Made by a program: the position numbers and the translations under genes. From Pseudomonas sp. MPC6 (lineage in GTDB: Bacteria > Pseudomonadota > Gammaproteobacteria > Pseudomonadales > Pseudomonadaceae), in assembly GCF_006094435.1 (NCBI RefSeq), contig NZ_CP034783.1, positions 1,329,001-1,393,000 on the forward strand: a DNA stretch of 64,000 nucleotides. The letters are read 5' to 3'. Positions within the stretch are counted from its first letter, which is position 1; every line of letters starts with the position of its first letter. Below, in pieces: positions 48,142 through 57,231 of the stretch. The notes beneath the pieces were generated by a model, which saw only the letters and a program-made list of their open reading frames with translations, was not told where the DNA came from and ran no database searches.

Positions 48142-48163
48142 CGTTTTTTGCGCCCGACAATCC

Positions 48164-50308
48164 ATGATCAGCACCGAACTCAAAACCACGATCCAGGGCG
48201 CCTACTCGCGTTTTCTCGAAGCCAAGAGCCTCAAGCCACGCTACGGACAACGCCTGATGATCGCCGAAATTGCCAAGGTCCTCGGTGCCATCGACACCGA
48301 CGACGAAGGCCGGCGCAGTGGCGACCCCGCGATTGTCGCGGTGGAAGCCGGCACCGGTACCGGTAAAACCGTGGCCTACAGCCTCGCGGCCATCCCCACG
48401 GCCAAGGCTGCCGGCAAACGCCTGGTGATCGCCACGGCCACCGTGGCCCTGCAAGAGCAGATCGTCTACAAGGACCTGCCCGACCTGATGCGCAACAGCG
48501 GGCTGAACTTCAGCTTTGCCCTGGCAAAGGGGCGCGGGCGCTATATGTGCCTGTCCAAACTCGACATGTTGCTCCAGGAAGGCCATGCGCAAACGGCCAC
48601 GGCGCAATTGTTCGAAGAAGAAGGCTTCAAGATCGAGGTCGACGAGGCCAGCCAGAAGCTGTTCACCAGCATGATCGAGAAGCTTGCCGGCAATAAGTGG
48701 GACGGCGACCGCGACAGTTGGTCCACCGCGCTGGAAGACGCCGACTGGGCGCGCCTGACCACCGATCACAGCCAGTGCACCAACCGCCATTGCCCCAATT
48801 TCGGCCAATGCGCCTTCTACAAGGCCCGCGAAGGCATGGGCAAGGTCGACGTCATCGTCACCAACCACGACATGGTCCTGGCTGACCTGGCCCTGGGCGG
48901 CGGCGCGGTATTGCCCGATCCGCGCGACACCATCTACGTTTTCGACGAAGGCCATCACCTGCCGGACAAGGCCATCGGCCACTTCGCCCACTACACACGC
49001 CTGCGTTCCACCGCCGACTGGCTCGAAGCCACCGCCAAGAACCTGACCAAACTCCTGGCCCAGCACCCGCTGCCCGGGGATCTGGGCAAGTTGCTCGAGC
49101 AGGTGCCGGAGCTGGCGCGAGAGATCAAGACCCAGCAGCAGTTCATGTTCACCGCCTGCGAGCAGGTCGCCGATTTCAAGCCCGGTGAAGACGTCGAAGG
49201 CCGCGAGCGCCCGCGCCATCGTTTCGTCGGCGGGGTCATTCCCGAGCACATGCGCGAAATGGGCATCGAGCTGAAGAAGGCTTTTGCCCGTCTGACCGAC
49301 CTGTTCACCCGGCTGACCGAACTGCTCAAGGAAGGCATGGACGGCGAGGTCAACATCGGCATCGCGAGCAACCAGGCGGAAGAGTGGTATCCGCTGTTTG
49401 GCAGCCTGTTGTCCCGTTCTTCGGGCAATTGGGAGCTGTGGACCGCCTTCACCGCCGAGGACCCGGAAGACAACCCGCCCATGGCCCGTTGGCTGACCCT
49501 GGCTGAAAGCGGTTCGCTGTTCGACATCGAGGTCAACGCCAGCCCGATCCTCGCGGCGGAAATGCTCCGCCGCAATCTGTGGAACGTGGCTTACGGCGCG
49601 CTGGTGACCTCGGCGACCCTGACCGCGCTCGGTACATTCGACCGTTTTCGCATGCGCGCCGGCCTGCCGAAAAAAGCCGTGACCGCGGTGGTGCCGAGCC
49701 CGTTCCATCACGCCGACGCTGGCGTGCTGCGGGTGCCGGACCTGAAAGCCGACCCGCGTGATGCGCCGGCCCACACCGCGGCTATCATCCGTGACTTGCC
49801 GGCGCTGGTGGAAGGCTCGCGCGGCACCCTGGTGCTGTTCTCCTCGCGCAAACAGATGCAGGACGTGTTCGACGGCCTGGATCGCGACTGGCGCAAACAG
49901 GTGTTCATTCAAGGCAACCTGTCGAAACAGGAAACCCTGAACAAGCACAAGGCGCGGGTCGACGGCGGCGACTCCAGCGTGCTGTTCGGCCTGGCGAGTT
50001 TCGCCGAAGGGGTCGACTTGCCCGGTGCGTATTGCGAGCACGTGGTGATCGCGAAGATTCCGTTCTCGGTGCCCGATGACCCGGTCGAAGCGGCCCTGGC
50101 CGAATGGATCGAGGCCCGGGGCGGCAATCCGTTCATGGAAATCTCGGTGCCGGATGCCTCGTTGAAGCTGGTCCAGGCTTGCGGGCGCTTGCTGCGCACC
50201 GAGGAAGACCGCGGCACCATCACCTTGCTCGATCGGCGCCTGGTGACCCAGCGCTACGGCAAGGCGATCCTCAATGCGTTGCCGCCATTCCGTCGTGAAA
50301 TTTCCTGA
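48164..50308 (+). CDS. dinG: ATP-dependent DNA helicase DinG
   Basis: 714 residues, an XPD-like superfamily 2 helicase with 5'-3' polarity that resolves R-loops and D-loops. Walker A AGTGTGKT (62-69), iron-sulfur ligands C129, C204, C209 and C215, DEGH box at 260-263 (VFDEGHHL), SATLTALGTFD, and a late Q/R motif (QACGRLLRTEEDRG). ATG at 48164 (MISTELKTTIQGAYSRF) is the start. The LexA box upstream fits SOS control, as in E. coli. Confidence 0.95.
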   Translation: MISTELKTTIQGAYSRFLEAKSLKPRYGQRLMIAEIAKVLGAIDTDDEGRRSGDPAIVAVEAGTGTGKTVAYSLAAIPTAKAAGKRLVIATATVALQEQIVYKDLPDLMRNSGLNFSFALAKGRGRYMCLSKLDMLLQEGHAQTATAQLFEEEGFKIEVDEASQKLFTSMIEKLAGNKWDGDRDSWSTALEDADWARLTTDHSQCTNRHCPNFGQCAFYKAREGMGKVDVIVTNHDMVLADLALGGGAVLPDPRDTIYVFDEGHHLPDKAIGHFAHYTRLRSTADWLEATAKNLTKLLAQHPLPGDLGKLLEQVPELAREIKTQQQFMFTACEQVADFKPGEDVEGRERPRHRFVGGVIPEHMREMGIELKKAFARLTDLFTRLTELLKEGMDGEVNIGIASNQAEEWYPLFGSLLSRSSGNWELWTAFTAEDPEDNPPMARWLTLAESGSLFDIEVNASPILAAEMLRRNLWNVAYGALVTSATLTALGTFDRFRMRAGLPKKAVTAVVPSPFHHADAGVLRVPDLKADPRDAPAHTAAIIRDLPALVEGSRGTLVLFSSRKQMQDVFDGLDRDWRKQVFIQGNLSKQETLNKHKARVDGGDSSVLFGLASFAEGVDLPGAYCEHVVIAKIPFSVPDDPVEAALAEWIEARGGNPFMEISVPDASLKLVQACGRLLRTEEDRGTITLLDRRLVTQRYGKAILNALPPFRREIS

Positions 50309-50404
50309 AACACCGGTGGGCAATTTTGCCCGCCGCGTTGTCTATCTCTCTACCATCGCTTTTCCACTGGCCCATTGAAGGTCGTTAGGGAGAATTTCGT
50401 TCTC

Positions 50405-52924
50405 ATGATTCGCCGTTCGCTGCGCCGTTCGTTACCTTCCGTGTTTGCCCTGATGTTTGCAGCCCCTGTGTTGGCGGCGCCTGCCGGCCAGCAGACGCTG
50501 TTCAACTTTGTGCGCCCCGCCGACGTGGTCCAAGTGGCGACTCAGGACGCCAGCCTGCCGCAATCCAACGCCGAACAAACGGCCGAAGGCGAAGTGTTGC
50601 GGCGGGTGACGTTCAACCCGGTGGCGCAGCCCACCTTGCGCCTGAGCCCGCAAACCGGTGCCTGGGACTGGTCGCAGTCGGGTTTCATGAGCCTGCGGAT
50701 TCAAAGCGCGATGAATTGGGCCGTGACCCTGTACGTCAAGATCCAGAGCAATGACGGCAAGATCCTGGTCAGTCGAGTCGATCTGCCGGCCGGCCCTGCG
50801 CAAACCTTGCTCGTGCCGCTGCAGCCGTTTACGCCCTTGAGCCTGGGCATGAAAGCCGGGCCGCCGATGCCGATGACCTTTGACGGTCAGCGCGTATTGC
50901 TGGCCAGCAGCGCGGGCGAGCTGGAGCGCAGCCAGGTGGTGTCGGTGACCTTGTCGATGGATCAGCCGAAAGTCGCCCAGAGCATCCTGCTCGAGCGCTT
51001 CGGCGTGCAGGAAGGCGACGCGGTGACCAAAGCGGCCTATGGCGGTCTGGTGGACGCTTACGGGCAGTCCACTCGCGCCAAATGGCCAGAGAAGATCGGC
51101 AACGACGAACAACTCAAAAGCGCTGCGGCCAAAGAACAGCAACAGCTGAAAACCTGGCTGGCCGAGCTTCGGAAATCGTCGTTGGACACCTTCGGAGGCT
51201 GGGACAAAGGCCCGGCCTTCAAGGCCAGTGGCTTTTTCCGCACTGAGAAACGTGACGGTCGCTGGTACCTGGTGACGCCCGAAGGGCATCCGTTCTACTC
51301 GCTAGGGGTCAACACCATGACCCCGGACGTCAATCGGACCTACATCGCCGGACGCGAGTGGATGTTCGAATCCCTGCCCAAGCCCGACGAACTGCTGGCC
51401 AGTCACTATGGTGAAGGCGATAACCGCGGCGGCAATGGTGCCGATCAAGGCCGTGGCTATAACGCCGGTCGCTGGTACGACTTCTATGGGGCCAACCTGC
51501 AGCGCCTGTATGGCGAACCGTGTGCCCTGGGCAGCGACACCAAGGCCGGGGTTGCCGAAGCGGCCAAGGCCGACGCCGTCGAGGCGACGGTCGAGAAGGG
51601 CGCCGGGCAACTTGCCGCACCCGTGGCTACCGAGTCCAAGGCCGGAGTTGCCGAAGCGGCCAAGGCCGACGCCGTCGAAGCCACTATTGAAAAAGCAGCC
51701 GTCGCCCAACCCTGCAAAGCGCTGGTCGATGAAAAGCAATGGGCCAGCCATGCGCTTGATCGTCTGCAAGCCTGGGGTTTCAACACCGTCGGTAACTGGA
51801 GCGCTCCGGTACTGGCCAACGCTGACCGCATGCCATACACCTTGCCGCTGTCGATCGTCGGCGATTACGCCAGTATCAGCACCGGTAACGACTGGTGGGG
51901 CGGCATGCCCGACCCGTTCGACCCGCGATTCGCCATGGCCACCGAACGTGCCGTGGCCATCGCTGCCCGCGACCATCGGGACGATCCGTGGCTGATCGGC
52001 TACTTCGCCGATAACGAACTGGCCTGGGCCGGTCCCGGCGACGACCCGAAAGCCCGTTACGCACTGGCCTACGGCACCTTGAAAATGACCACCGACGTGC
52101 CGGCCAAACGCGCGTTCCTCAAGCAACTGCGGGACAAATACCGCAACCAGGCTGGCCTGTCCAAAGCCTGGGGCATCGACCTGCCCGCCTGGGAATTGAT
52201 GGAAGACCCGGGCTTCGTGCCGCCACTGCCGAGCGCTGAATACCCGGAAATCGAAGCCGACTTCAAATACTTCCAGAAGGTCTTCGCCGACACCTACTTC
52301 AAGACCATCTCCGACTCGCTGAAGTGGCATGCGCCGAATCAGCTGTTGCTGGGCGGCCGCTTCGCCATCAGCACGCCGGAAGCCGTGGCGTCCTGCGCCC
52401 AGTATTGCGACGTGTTGAGTTTCAACATGTACACCCTGCAACCGCAGGACGGCTATGACTTCGCCGCGCTGCGCAGCCTGGACAAACCGGTGCTGATCAC
52501 CGAGTTCAACTTCGGCTCCGCGGATCGGGGCCCGTTCTGGGGGGGCGTGACGCAATTGGCCAAAGAAGAGGACCGTGGGCCGGCCTACGCGAACTTCCTC
52601 AAACAGGCGATGAACGAACCGTCGATTGTCGGGGTGCATTGGTTCCAGTACCTCGATCAACCGGTGACCGGGCGTCTGCAGGATGGTGAGAACGGGCACT
52701 TTGGCCTGGTGGGTATCACCGACCTGCCGTTCCAGGGGTTCGTCGACAGTGTGCGCAAGAGCAATCTGGCGATGGTCGATCAATGGAGTAAAGAGGCCGG
52801 GAAGGGCAAAGCCAAAGCGGAGAAAGCCAGCCATGATGCCGCGGGCGGCAGGCAAGGCGACGCCGGCAAGGGTCCGGGGCAGGGCGCTGGCCAGGCGGGT
52901 GGGCATTCGGCTGATGGCCACTAG
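50405..52924 (+). CDS. Agarase-like glycoside hydrolase (clan GH-A, GH50-like)
   Basis: 839 residues with a signal peptide (cleaved near APVLAAPAG). An N-terminal beta domain (to ~250) precedes a TIM-barrel: FFRTEKRDGRWYLVTPEGHPFYSLGVNT (in parts), the likely acid/base E538 in FADNELAW and nucleophile E700 in VLITEFNF. Similar to beta-agarases of GH50, but the substrate in a soil pseudomonad is unknown. Two 32-residue repeats (from K380 and K412, AGVAEAAKADAVEAT) interrupt the barrel, and the C-terminus is a low-complexity Gly/Lys/Ala tail. ATG at 50405 was preferred to TTG at 50375. Confidence 0.8.
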   Translation: MIRRSLRRSLPSVFALMFAAPVLAAPAGQQTLFNFVRPADVVQVATQDASLPQSNAEQTAEGEVLRRVTFNPVAQPTLRLSPQTGAWDWSQSGFMSLRIQSAMNWAVTLYVKIQSNDGKILVSRVDLPAGPAQTLLVPLQPFTPLSLGMKAGPPMPMTFDGQRVLLASSAGELERSQVVSVTLSMDQPKVAQSILLERFGVQEGDAVTKAAYGGLVDAYGQSTRAKWPEKIGNDEQLKSAAAKEQQQLKTWLAELRKSSLDTFGGWDKGPAFKASGFFRTEKRDGRWYLVTPEGHPFYSLGVNTMTPDVNRTYIAGREWMFESLPKPDELLASHYGEGDNRGGNGADQGRGYNAGRWYDFYGANLQRLYGEPCALGSDTKAGVAEAAKADAVEATVEKGAGQLAAPVATESKAGVAEAAKADAVEATIEKAAVAQPCKALVDEKQWASHALDRLQAWGFNTVGNWSAPVLANADRMPYTLPLSIVGDYASISTGNDWWGGMPDPFDPRFAMATERAVAIAARDHRDDPWLIGYFADNELAWAGPGDDPKARYALAYGTLKMTTDVPAKRAFLKQLRDKYRNQAGLSKAWGIDLPAWELMEDPGFVPPLPSAEYPEIEADFKYFQKVFADTYFKTISDSLKWHAPNQLLLGGRFAISTPEAVASCAQYCDVLSFNMYTLQPQDGYDFAALRSLDKPVLITEFNFGSADRGPFWGGVTQLAKEEDRGPAYANFLKQAMNEPSIVGVHWFQYLDQPVTGRLQDGENGHFGLVGITDLPFQGFVDSVRKSNLAMVDQWSKEAGKGKAKAEKASHDAAGGRQGDAGKGPGQGAGQAGGHSADGH

Positions 52925-52946
52925 GGGCTGAGACCGCGTTATCGTT

Positions 52947-53026
52947 CTTCGCTGGCAAGCCAGCTCCTACAGGGGGATCTTTGGTGTGACGCAGATCCAA
53001 TGTAGGAGCGAGCTTGCTCGCGAAGG
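52947..53026. repeat. Two REP half-elements of different type
   Basis: CTTCGCTGGCAAGCCAGCTC...CTACA then, 26 bases on, TGTAGGAGCGAGCTTGCTCG. The arms point away from each other and belong to different variants, so this is probably two abutting partial REPINs. Confidence 0.8.
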
Positions 53027-53161
53027 CGTCCGAGAGGACGCCATGAATGTCCGATCCATTCCACGGGCGTCCGACCGCCCGGCCCGCCCCTGTTCCCAAA
53101 AGCCTCAATGGCTGGAACAATGCGGGCCACGTTGTAGTGCGTTTATCCAGGGGAGTTGCGG

Positions 53162-54307
53162 GTGCTGATTCAGGGTTATTACGATCTAAAGTTCGAAGCG
53201 GTGCGTGAAGCATTCGCGGCGTTGTTCGACGATCCCCAGGAACGTGGCGGCGCGCTGTGCATCCAGGTCGGCGGTGAAACCGTGGTCGATCTTTGGGCGG
53301 GCAGCGCCGACAAGGATGGCTGCGAAGCCTGGCACAGCGACACCCTCGCCAACCTGTTCTCCTGCACCAAGACCTTCACCGCCGTGACCGCCCTGCAACT
53401 GGTGGCCGAAGGCAAGCTGCAACTGGATGTTCCGGTTGCCCGCTACTGGCCCGAGTTCGCCGCCGCCGGCAAAGGGTCCGTGACCCTGCGCCAGTTGCTC
53501 TGCCACCAGGCCGGCCTGCCGGCGCTGCGCGAACCCTTGGCGCCCGAAGCGCTGTACGACTGGCACACCATGGTCGATGCCCTGGCCGCCGAAACGCCCT
53601 GGTGGACGCCAGGGGAAGGTCACGGTTACGCCGCGATCACCTATGGCTGGCTGGTCGGCGAGCTGCTGCGGCGTGCCGACGGTCGAGGACCGGGCGAGTC
53701 CATTGTGGCCCGCGTTGCCAAGCCGCTGGGGCTGGATTTCCATGTCGGCCTGGCGGACGAAGAATTCCACCGCGTGGCGCACATCGCCCGTGGCAAGGGC
53801 AACGTCGGCGATGCGGCGGCCCAGCGTCTGCTACAAGTGACGATGCGCGAACCGACGGCCATGAGCACGCGGGCGTTCACCAACCCGCCGTCGATCATGA
53901 CCAGCACCAACAAGCCGGAATGGCGCCGGATGCAGCAGCCGGCCGCCAATGGCCACGGCAATGCCCGCAGCCTGGCCGGGTTCTACGCCGGCCTGCTGGA
54001 TGGCAGCCTGCTGGAAAGCGACATGCTCGACGAGCTGACCCGCGAACACAGCCTCGGCGAAGACAAGACTTTACTGACCCGGACCCGTTTCGGCCTGGGT
54101 TGCATGCTTGATCAACCGGACGTCGCCAACGCGACCTACGGCCTTGGCCCTCGCGCCTTCGGCCATCCGGGTGCGGGCGGTTCCATCGGTTTTGCCGATC
54201 CGGAATACGACGTGGCCTTCGGTTTTGTGACAAACACCCTGGGGCCGTACGTCTTGATGGATCCCAGGGCGCAAAAGCTGGTGCGGGTACTGGCCACTTG
54301 TCTGTAA
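53162..54307 (+). CDS. Serine beta-lactamase-fold esterase (EstB-like, family VIII)
   Basis: 381 residues, class C beta-lactamase/DD-peptidase fold. The nucleophile motif SxxK is SCTK (S67, K70), a Tyr motif GYAAITYG follows (Y156 or Y161) and HPGAGGSIGF near the end replaces the KTG box. Without a signal peptide it is probably cytoplasmic, as for family VIII esterases. GTG at 53162 has GGGGAG six bases upstream; a TTG at 53156 would overlap that site. The order next to the OmpA gene and pdxH fits P. aeruginosa PA1047-PA1049. Confidence 0.87.
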   Translation: MLIQGYYDLKFEAVREAFAALFDDPQERGGALCIQVGGETVVDLWAGSADKDGCEAWHSDTLANLFSCTKTFTAVTALQLVAEGKLQLDVPVARYWPEFAAAGKGSVTLRQLLCHQAGLPALREPLAPEALYDWHTMVDALAAETPWWTPGEGHGYAAITYGWLVGELLRRADGRGPGESIVARVAKPLGLDFHVGLADEEFHRVAHIARGKGNVGDAAAQRLLQVTMREPTAMSTRAFTNPPSIMTSTNKPEWRRMQQPAANGHGNARSLAGFYAGLLDGSLLESDMLDELTREHSLGEDKTLLTRTRFGLGCMLDQPDVANATYGLGPRAFGHPGAGGSIGFADPEYDVAFGFVTNTLGPYVLMDPRAQKLVRVLATCL

Positions 54308-54421
54308 AACCTGCCCAAAGGTTCCAGGGCCGGAACCCAAAGGCCTTTATGTTTTCAAAGCGTCTGTTTGTCCGGGTTGATCCGGCCTGATTTTATCATT
54401 ACTTCATTTTGTGGAAATCCA

Positions 54422-55495
54422 ATGTCATCCAATAAAACCTTCGCCTTGGCCCTGTGCTTCGCCATCACCGGTTGCGCACAAACCCCACAAAATGACTCGG
54501 ATGGCAGCAGCTGGTGGCCGTTCGGCTCATCCGACAAAGTCGCCGCCAAAGATTCAGCCCCGGCACCGCTGAAACCTGCCGCAACCGCGCCGGTGGCCAA
54601 GGCTGAAAGCGCCAGCCCGTGGTACTGGCCGTTCGGCGCCGAAGAGGTGCAGGACAAAAAACCGCAAGCCAAACCTGTCGAAGTGGCCAAGGCGCAAGCC
54701 GATGCAGGGGGCAAGTGGTGGTGGCCGTTCGGTGGCAAGGACCAAAGCACCGCCAAAGTCGTGCCGATGCCTGACCCGAAAGTCACCCAGGCCTGGCTCG
54801 ACGACTACGAACCACGCCTGCGCACGGCGATCAAGGACAGCAACCTGCAACTCGAGCGTCGTGAAAACGTGCTGGTGGTCATCGCGCCGGTAGAAGGTTC
54901 GTTCAACCCTGACCGTCCGGCCATGCTGCTGCCTGTGACCCTCGGTCCCTTCACTCGCGTTGCAAAAATCCTCGAAGTCGATCCGAAGACTGCCGTGCTG
55001 GTACTCGGTCACAGCGATACGTCGGGCGCGGCACCGGCCAACGTGAAACTGAGCCAGGAGCGTGCCCAATCCGTGGCCGCGATTTTCCGTCTCAGCGGCT
55101 TGCAGCGTGATCGCCTGATGCTGCGCGGCATGGGCGGCGAAGCCCCGCGTGCTGCCAACGACAGCAATGAAGGCCGTGCCTTGAACCGTCGCGTGGAACT
55201 GCTGGTGACCCCGCAGAACACCATGGTGGCGCTGTTGAGCAAGTACAACATGCCAGCGCCGGCGCCAATGCGCCTGGTTGCAGCCCAGGACGTCAAGCCA
55301 GTAGCCGCGCCGGTCACGCCTGCGCCAGCCGCGAAGAAAGCCGATGTCCCGGCAGCGAAAAAGGCACCTGCCAAGAAAGCTGCCAAGGCGCCAGCCAAGA
55401 AAGCACCGGCCAAGACTCCGGCGAAAAAGACCACGCCGGCCAAAGCCGCAGCCACCGACAAAAAAGTCGCCGCTGCCGATGCTGCAAAAAAGTGA
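54422..55495 (+). CDS. OmpA-family lipoprotein with WPFG repeats and a Lys/Ala/Pro tail
   Basis: 357 residues. Lipobox ITGC (Cys18). Three copies of a W-x-P-F-G motif occur (WPFG at 32-35, 69-72 and 101-104), joined by Ala/Lys/Pro linkers. The OmpA domain spans about 120-275 (FNPDRPAMLLP, LGHSDTSGAAPANVKLSQERA, GRALNRRVELLV). The last ~65 residues are AAKKAPAKK-type, like the histone H1-like AlgP tail. The OmpA domain should bind peptidoglycan; the tail may reach into the periplasm or bind anionic polymers. ATG at 54422 was chosen for the signal peptide. Confidence 0.85.
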   Translation: MSSNKTFALALCFAITGCAQTPQNDSDGSSWWPFGSSDKVAAKDSAPAPLKPAATAPVAKAESASPWYWPFGAEEVQDKKPQAKPVEVAKAQADAGGKWWWPFGGKDQSTAKVVPMPDPKVTQAWLDDYEPRLRTAIKDSNLQLERRENVLVVIAPVEGSFNPDRPAMLLPVTLGPFTRVAKILEVDPKTAVLVLGHSDTSGAAPANVKLSQERAQSVAAIFRLSGLQRDRLMLRGMGGEAPRAANDSNEGRALNRRVELLVTPQNTMVALLSKYNMPAPAPMRLVAAQDVKPVAAPVTPAPAAKKADVPAAKKAPAKKAAKAPAKKAPAKTPAKKTTPAKAAATDKKVAAADAAKK

Positions 55496-55519
55496 TTCGT
55501 TAACCAAAAGGAATGCGCC

Positions 55520-56167
55520 ATGACCCAGGGCCTGGCTGATATGCGTCGCGACTATACCCGGGACGGCCTGACCGAGGCGCAAGCCCCGGCCGAGCCGTTC
55601 GCGCTGTTCCATCAGTGGTTCGCCGACGCGGTGAAAACCGAACAGGCGCCGGTGGAAGCCAACGCCATGACTCTGGCCACCGTCGATCAGGACGGTCGAC
55701 CGCATTGCCGCATTTTGCTGCTCAAGGGGCTGGACGAGCAGGGCTTCACTTTCTTCACCAACTACGACAGTGCCAAGGGTCAGCACCTGGCGGCGAATCC
55801 GTTCGCCGCCATGACCTTTTTCTGGCCGGCCCTGGAGCGCCAGGTGCGCATCGAAGGGCGGGTGGTGAAGGTCACGCCCGAGGAATCCGATGCCTACTAT
55901 CAAGTCCGGCCGCTGGGCAGCCGACTCGGTGCCTGGGCTTCACCGCAAAGTCGGGTGATTGCCGGGCGTGACGAGCTGCAAGCGTTGCTCAAGAATACCG
56001 AGCAACGCTTCAGCGACACTCAGCCGCACTGCCCCGAGCATTGGGGCGGTTATCGTCTGCTGCCTGAGCGCATCGAATTCTGGCAGGGCCGTCCGAGCCG
56101 CCTGCACGATCGCCTCAACTACCGTGTACAGGGCGCCGACTGGATTCTTGAACGTCTGGCACCCTGA
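55520..56167 (+). CDS. pdxH: Pyridoxamine 5'-phosphate oxidase
   Basis: 215 residues. FMN-dependent oxidation of pyridoxine or pyridoxamine phosphate to pyridoxal phosphate. Family motifs: [39 protein letters not shown] (in parts, FMN binding), [28 protein letters not shown] and the C-terminal [15 protein letters not shown] with WILERLAP. It follows the OmpA gene by 24 bases and has its own good ribosome site (AAAGGA). Confidence 0.97.
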   Translation: MTQGLADMRRDYTRDGLTEAQAPAEPFALFHQWFADAVKTEQAPVEANAMTLATVDQDGRPHCRILLLKGLDEQGFTFFTNYDSAKGQHLAANPFAAMTFFWPALERQVRIEGRVVKVTPEESDAYYQVRPLGSRLGAWASPQSRVIAGRDELQALLKNTEQRFSDTQPHCPEHWGGYRLLPERIEFWQGRPSRLHDRLNYRVQGADWILERLAP

Positions 56168-56172
56168 GCAGT

Positions 56173-56409
56173 CTACCGACCGGGATAGTCTGCCGCAGCG
56201 GCTTCCAGCCACTGGGGCAGGTCCCGACGCTTGATCTTCTGCGCCTGAGCATTGGCCAATTGCTGCAGCATGAAGGCTTTCTTGTGCTCATCGCTACCCG
56301 CCAGGGCCAACGCCAGGTCGCGGTCCATCCAGCGCTTGATCCGCACGTACAGCCACCCGTGGAAGTACAGGCCGGCGACAGTGGTGACGACAATGATGAA
56401 ATAATCCAT
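56173..56409 (-). CDS. Small membrane-anchored hypothetical protein
   Basis: 78 residues: one N-terminal membrane segment (FIIVVTTVAGLYFHGWLYV) and a charged helical tail (RIKRWMDRDLALALAG, KAFMLQQLANAQAQKIKRRDLP). No named family is recognised. The stop is 5 bases from the convergent pdxH stop. A plausible ribosome-binding site (AAGGAT complement) precedes ATG at 56409. Confidence 0.72.
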   Translation of the reverse strand: MDYFIIVVTTVAGLYFHGWLYVRIKRWMDRDLALALAGSDEHKKAFMLQQLANAQAQKIKRRDLPQWLEAAAADYPGR

Positions 56410-56579
56410 GACAATCCTTGAGTCAGCGGGGCAATTCCCGGAATTTGCCGCTACTGTGTGGTGAGTTCGCGAGGGGCGTCTGTACCGGAACTGAATGAAA
56501 CCAATTTTATCCAGGCGATGCCGTGACAGGCGTCAAGCTGCGGAGTTTAATGAATACCTGTCTTTTTGGAGTTGATGCT

Positions 56580-57044
56580 ATGCGTAAGTCTGTTCTGTTG
56601 GTTGCTTCATTTTCCACCATGGCGATGTTGCTCACTGGCTGCCAATCGAACCTGACCGGTGACTCCTACTCCCGTGACGAAGCGCGTCGTGTACAGACGA
56701 TTCGGATGGGCACCATTGAAGCATTGCGTCCGGTAAAAATCGAAGGTACCAAGACCCCGATCGGCGGTGCCGCGGGCGCAGTCGTGGGCGGTGTCGGCGG
56801 TAGCGCCATCGGCGGCGGTCGCGGCAGCATCGTCGCAGCCGTCATCGGTGCCGTTGCTGGCGGTCTGCTCGGTTCCGCTACCGAAGAAGGCCTGACCCGC
56901 ACCCAGGGCGTGGAAATCACCGTCCGTGAAGACGACGGCAGCATGCGTGCCTACGTGCAACAGGTTCAGGAAAACGAAGTGTTCCGTGTCGGCGAACGTG
57001 TGCGGATTGCCACGGTGGATGGCACGAGCCGCGTTTCGCACTAA
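56580..57044 (+). CDS. Glycine-zipper lipoprotein (SlyB-like)
   Basis: 154 residues: lipobox LTGC (Cys21), a glycine-zipper 2TM domain at about 60-100 (PIGGAAGAVVGGVGGSAIGGG, GAVAGGLLGSATEEG in parts) and a C-terminal beta region (GVEITVREDDGSMRAYVQQ) as in SlyB/PcP/OmlA-like proteins. Such proteins sit in the outer membrane and respond to envelope stress. ATG at 56580 gives the signal peptide. Confidence 0.9.
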   Translation: MRKSVLLVASFSTMAMLLTGCQSNLTGDSYSRDEARRVQTIRMGTIEALRPVKIEGTKTPIGGAAGAVVGGVGGSAIGGGRGSIVAAVIGAVAGGLLGSATEEGLTRTQGVEITVREDDGSMRAYVQQVQENEVFRVGERVRIATVDGTSRVSH

Positions 57045-57062
57045 GCGGAATAACGCAAAAGA

Positions 57063-57098
57063 AAACCCCGATCAGGTGAACTGGTCGGGGTTTTTTTT
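57063..57098 (+). terminator. Terminator after the SlyB-like gene
   Basis: AAACCCCGATCAG pairs with CTGGTCGGGGTTT around GTGAA, followed by T8. Confidence 0.92.
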
Positions 57099-57108
57099 CG
57101 ATGCCACC

Positions 57109-57192
57109 TGTAGGAGCTGGCTTGCCAGCGAAGGCGTTTTCATAGGCGATGCAAGACTTAAGGCCGCCTTCGCTGGCAAGCCAGCTCCTACA
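57109..57192. repeat. REPIN
   Basis: TGTAGGAGCTGGCTTGCCAG and GGCAAGCCAGCTCCTACA, inverted, between convergent SlyB-like and nhaA genes. Confidence 0.92.
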
Positions 57193-57231
57193 GTGGATCT
57201 TTGTTGGACTTAGGATTCGTGTACGCCCGGA

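Noticed and set aside
48134..50323. 729-residue open frame opposite dinG
   Set aside because: It is antisense to a gene with complete helicase motifs and has a shadow-type composition.
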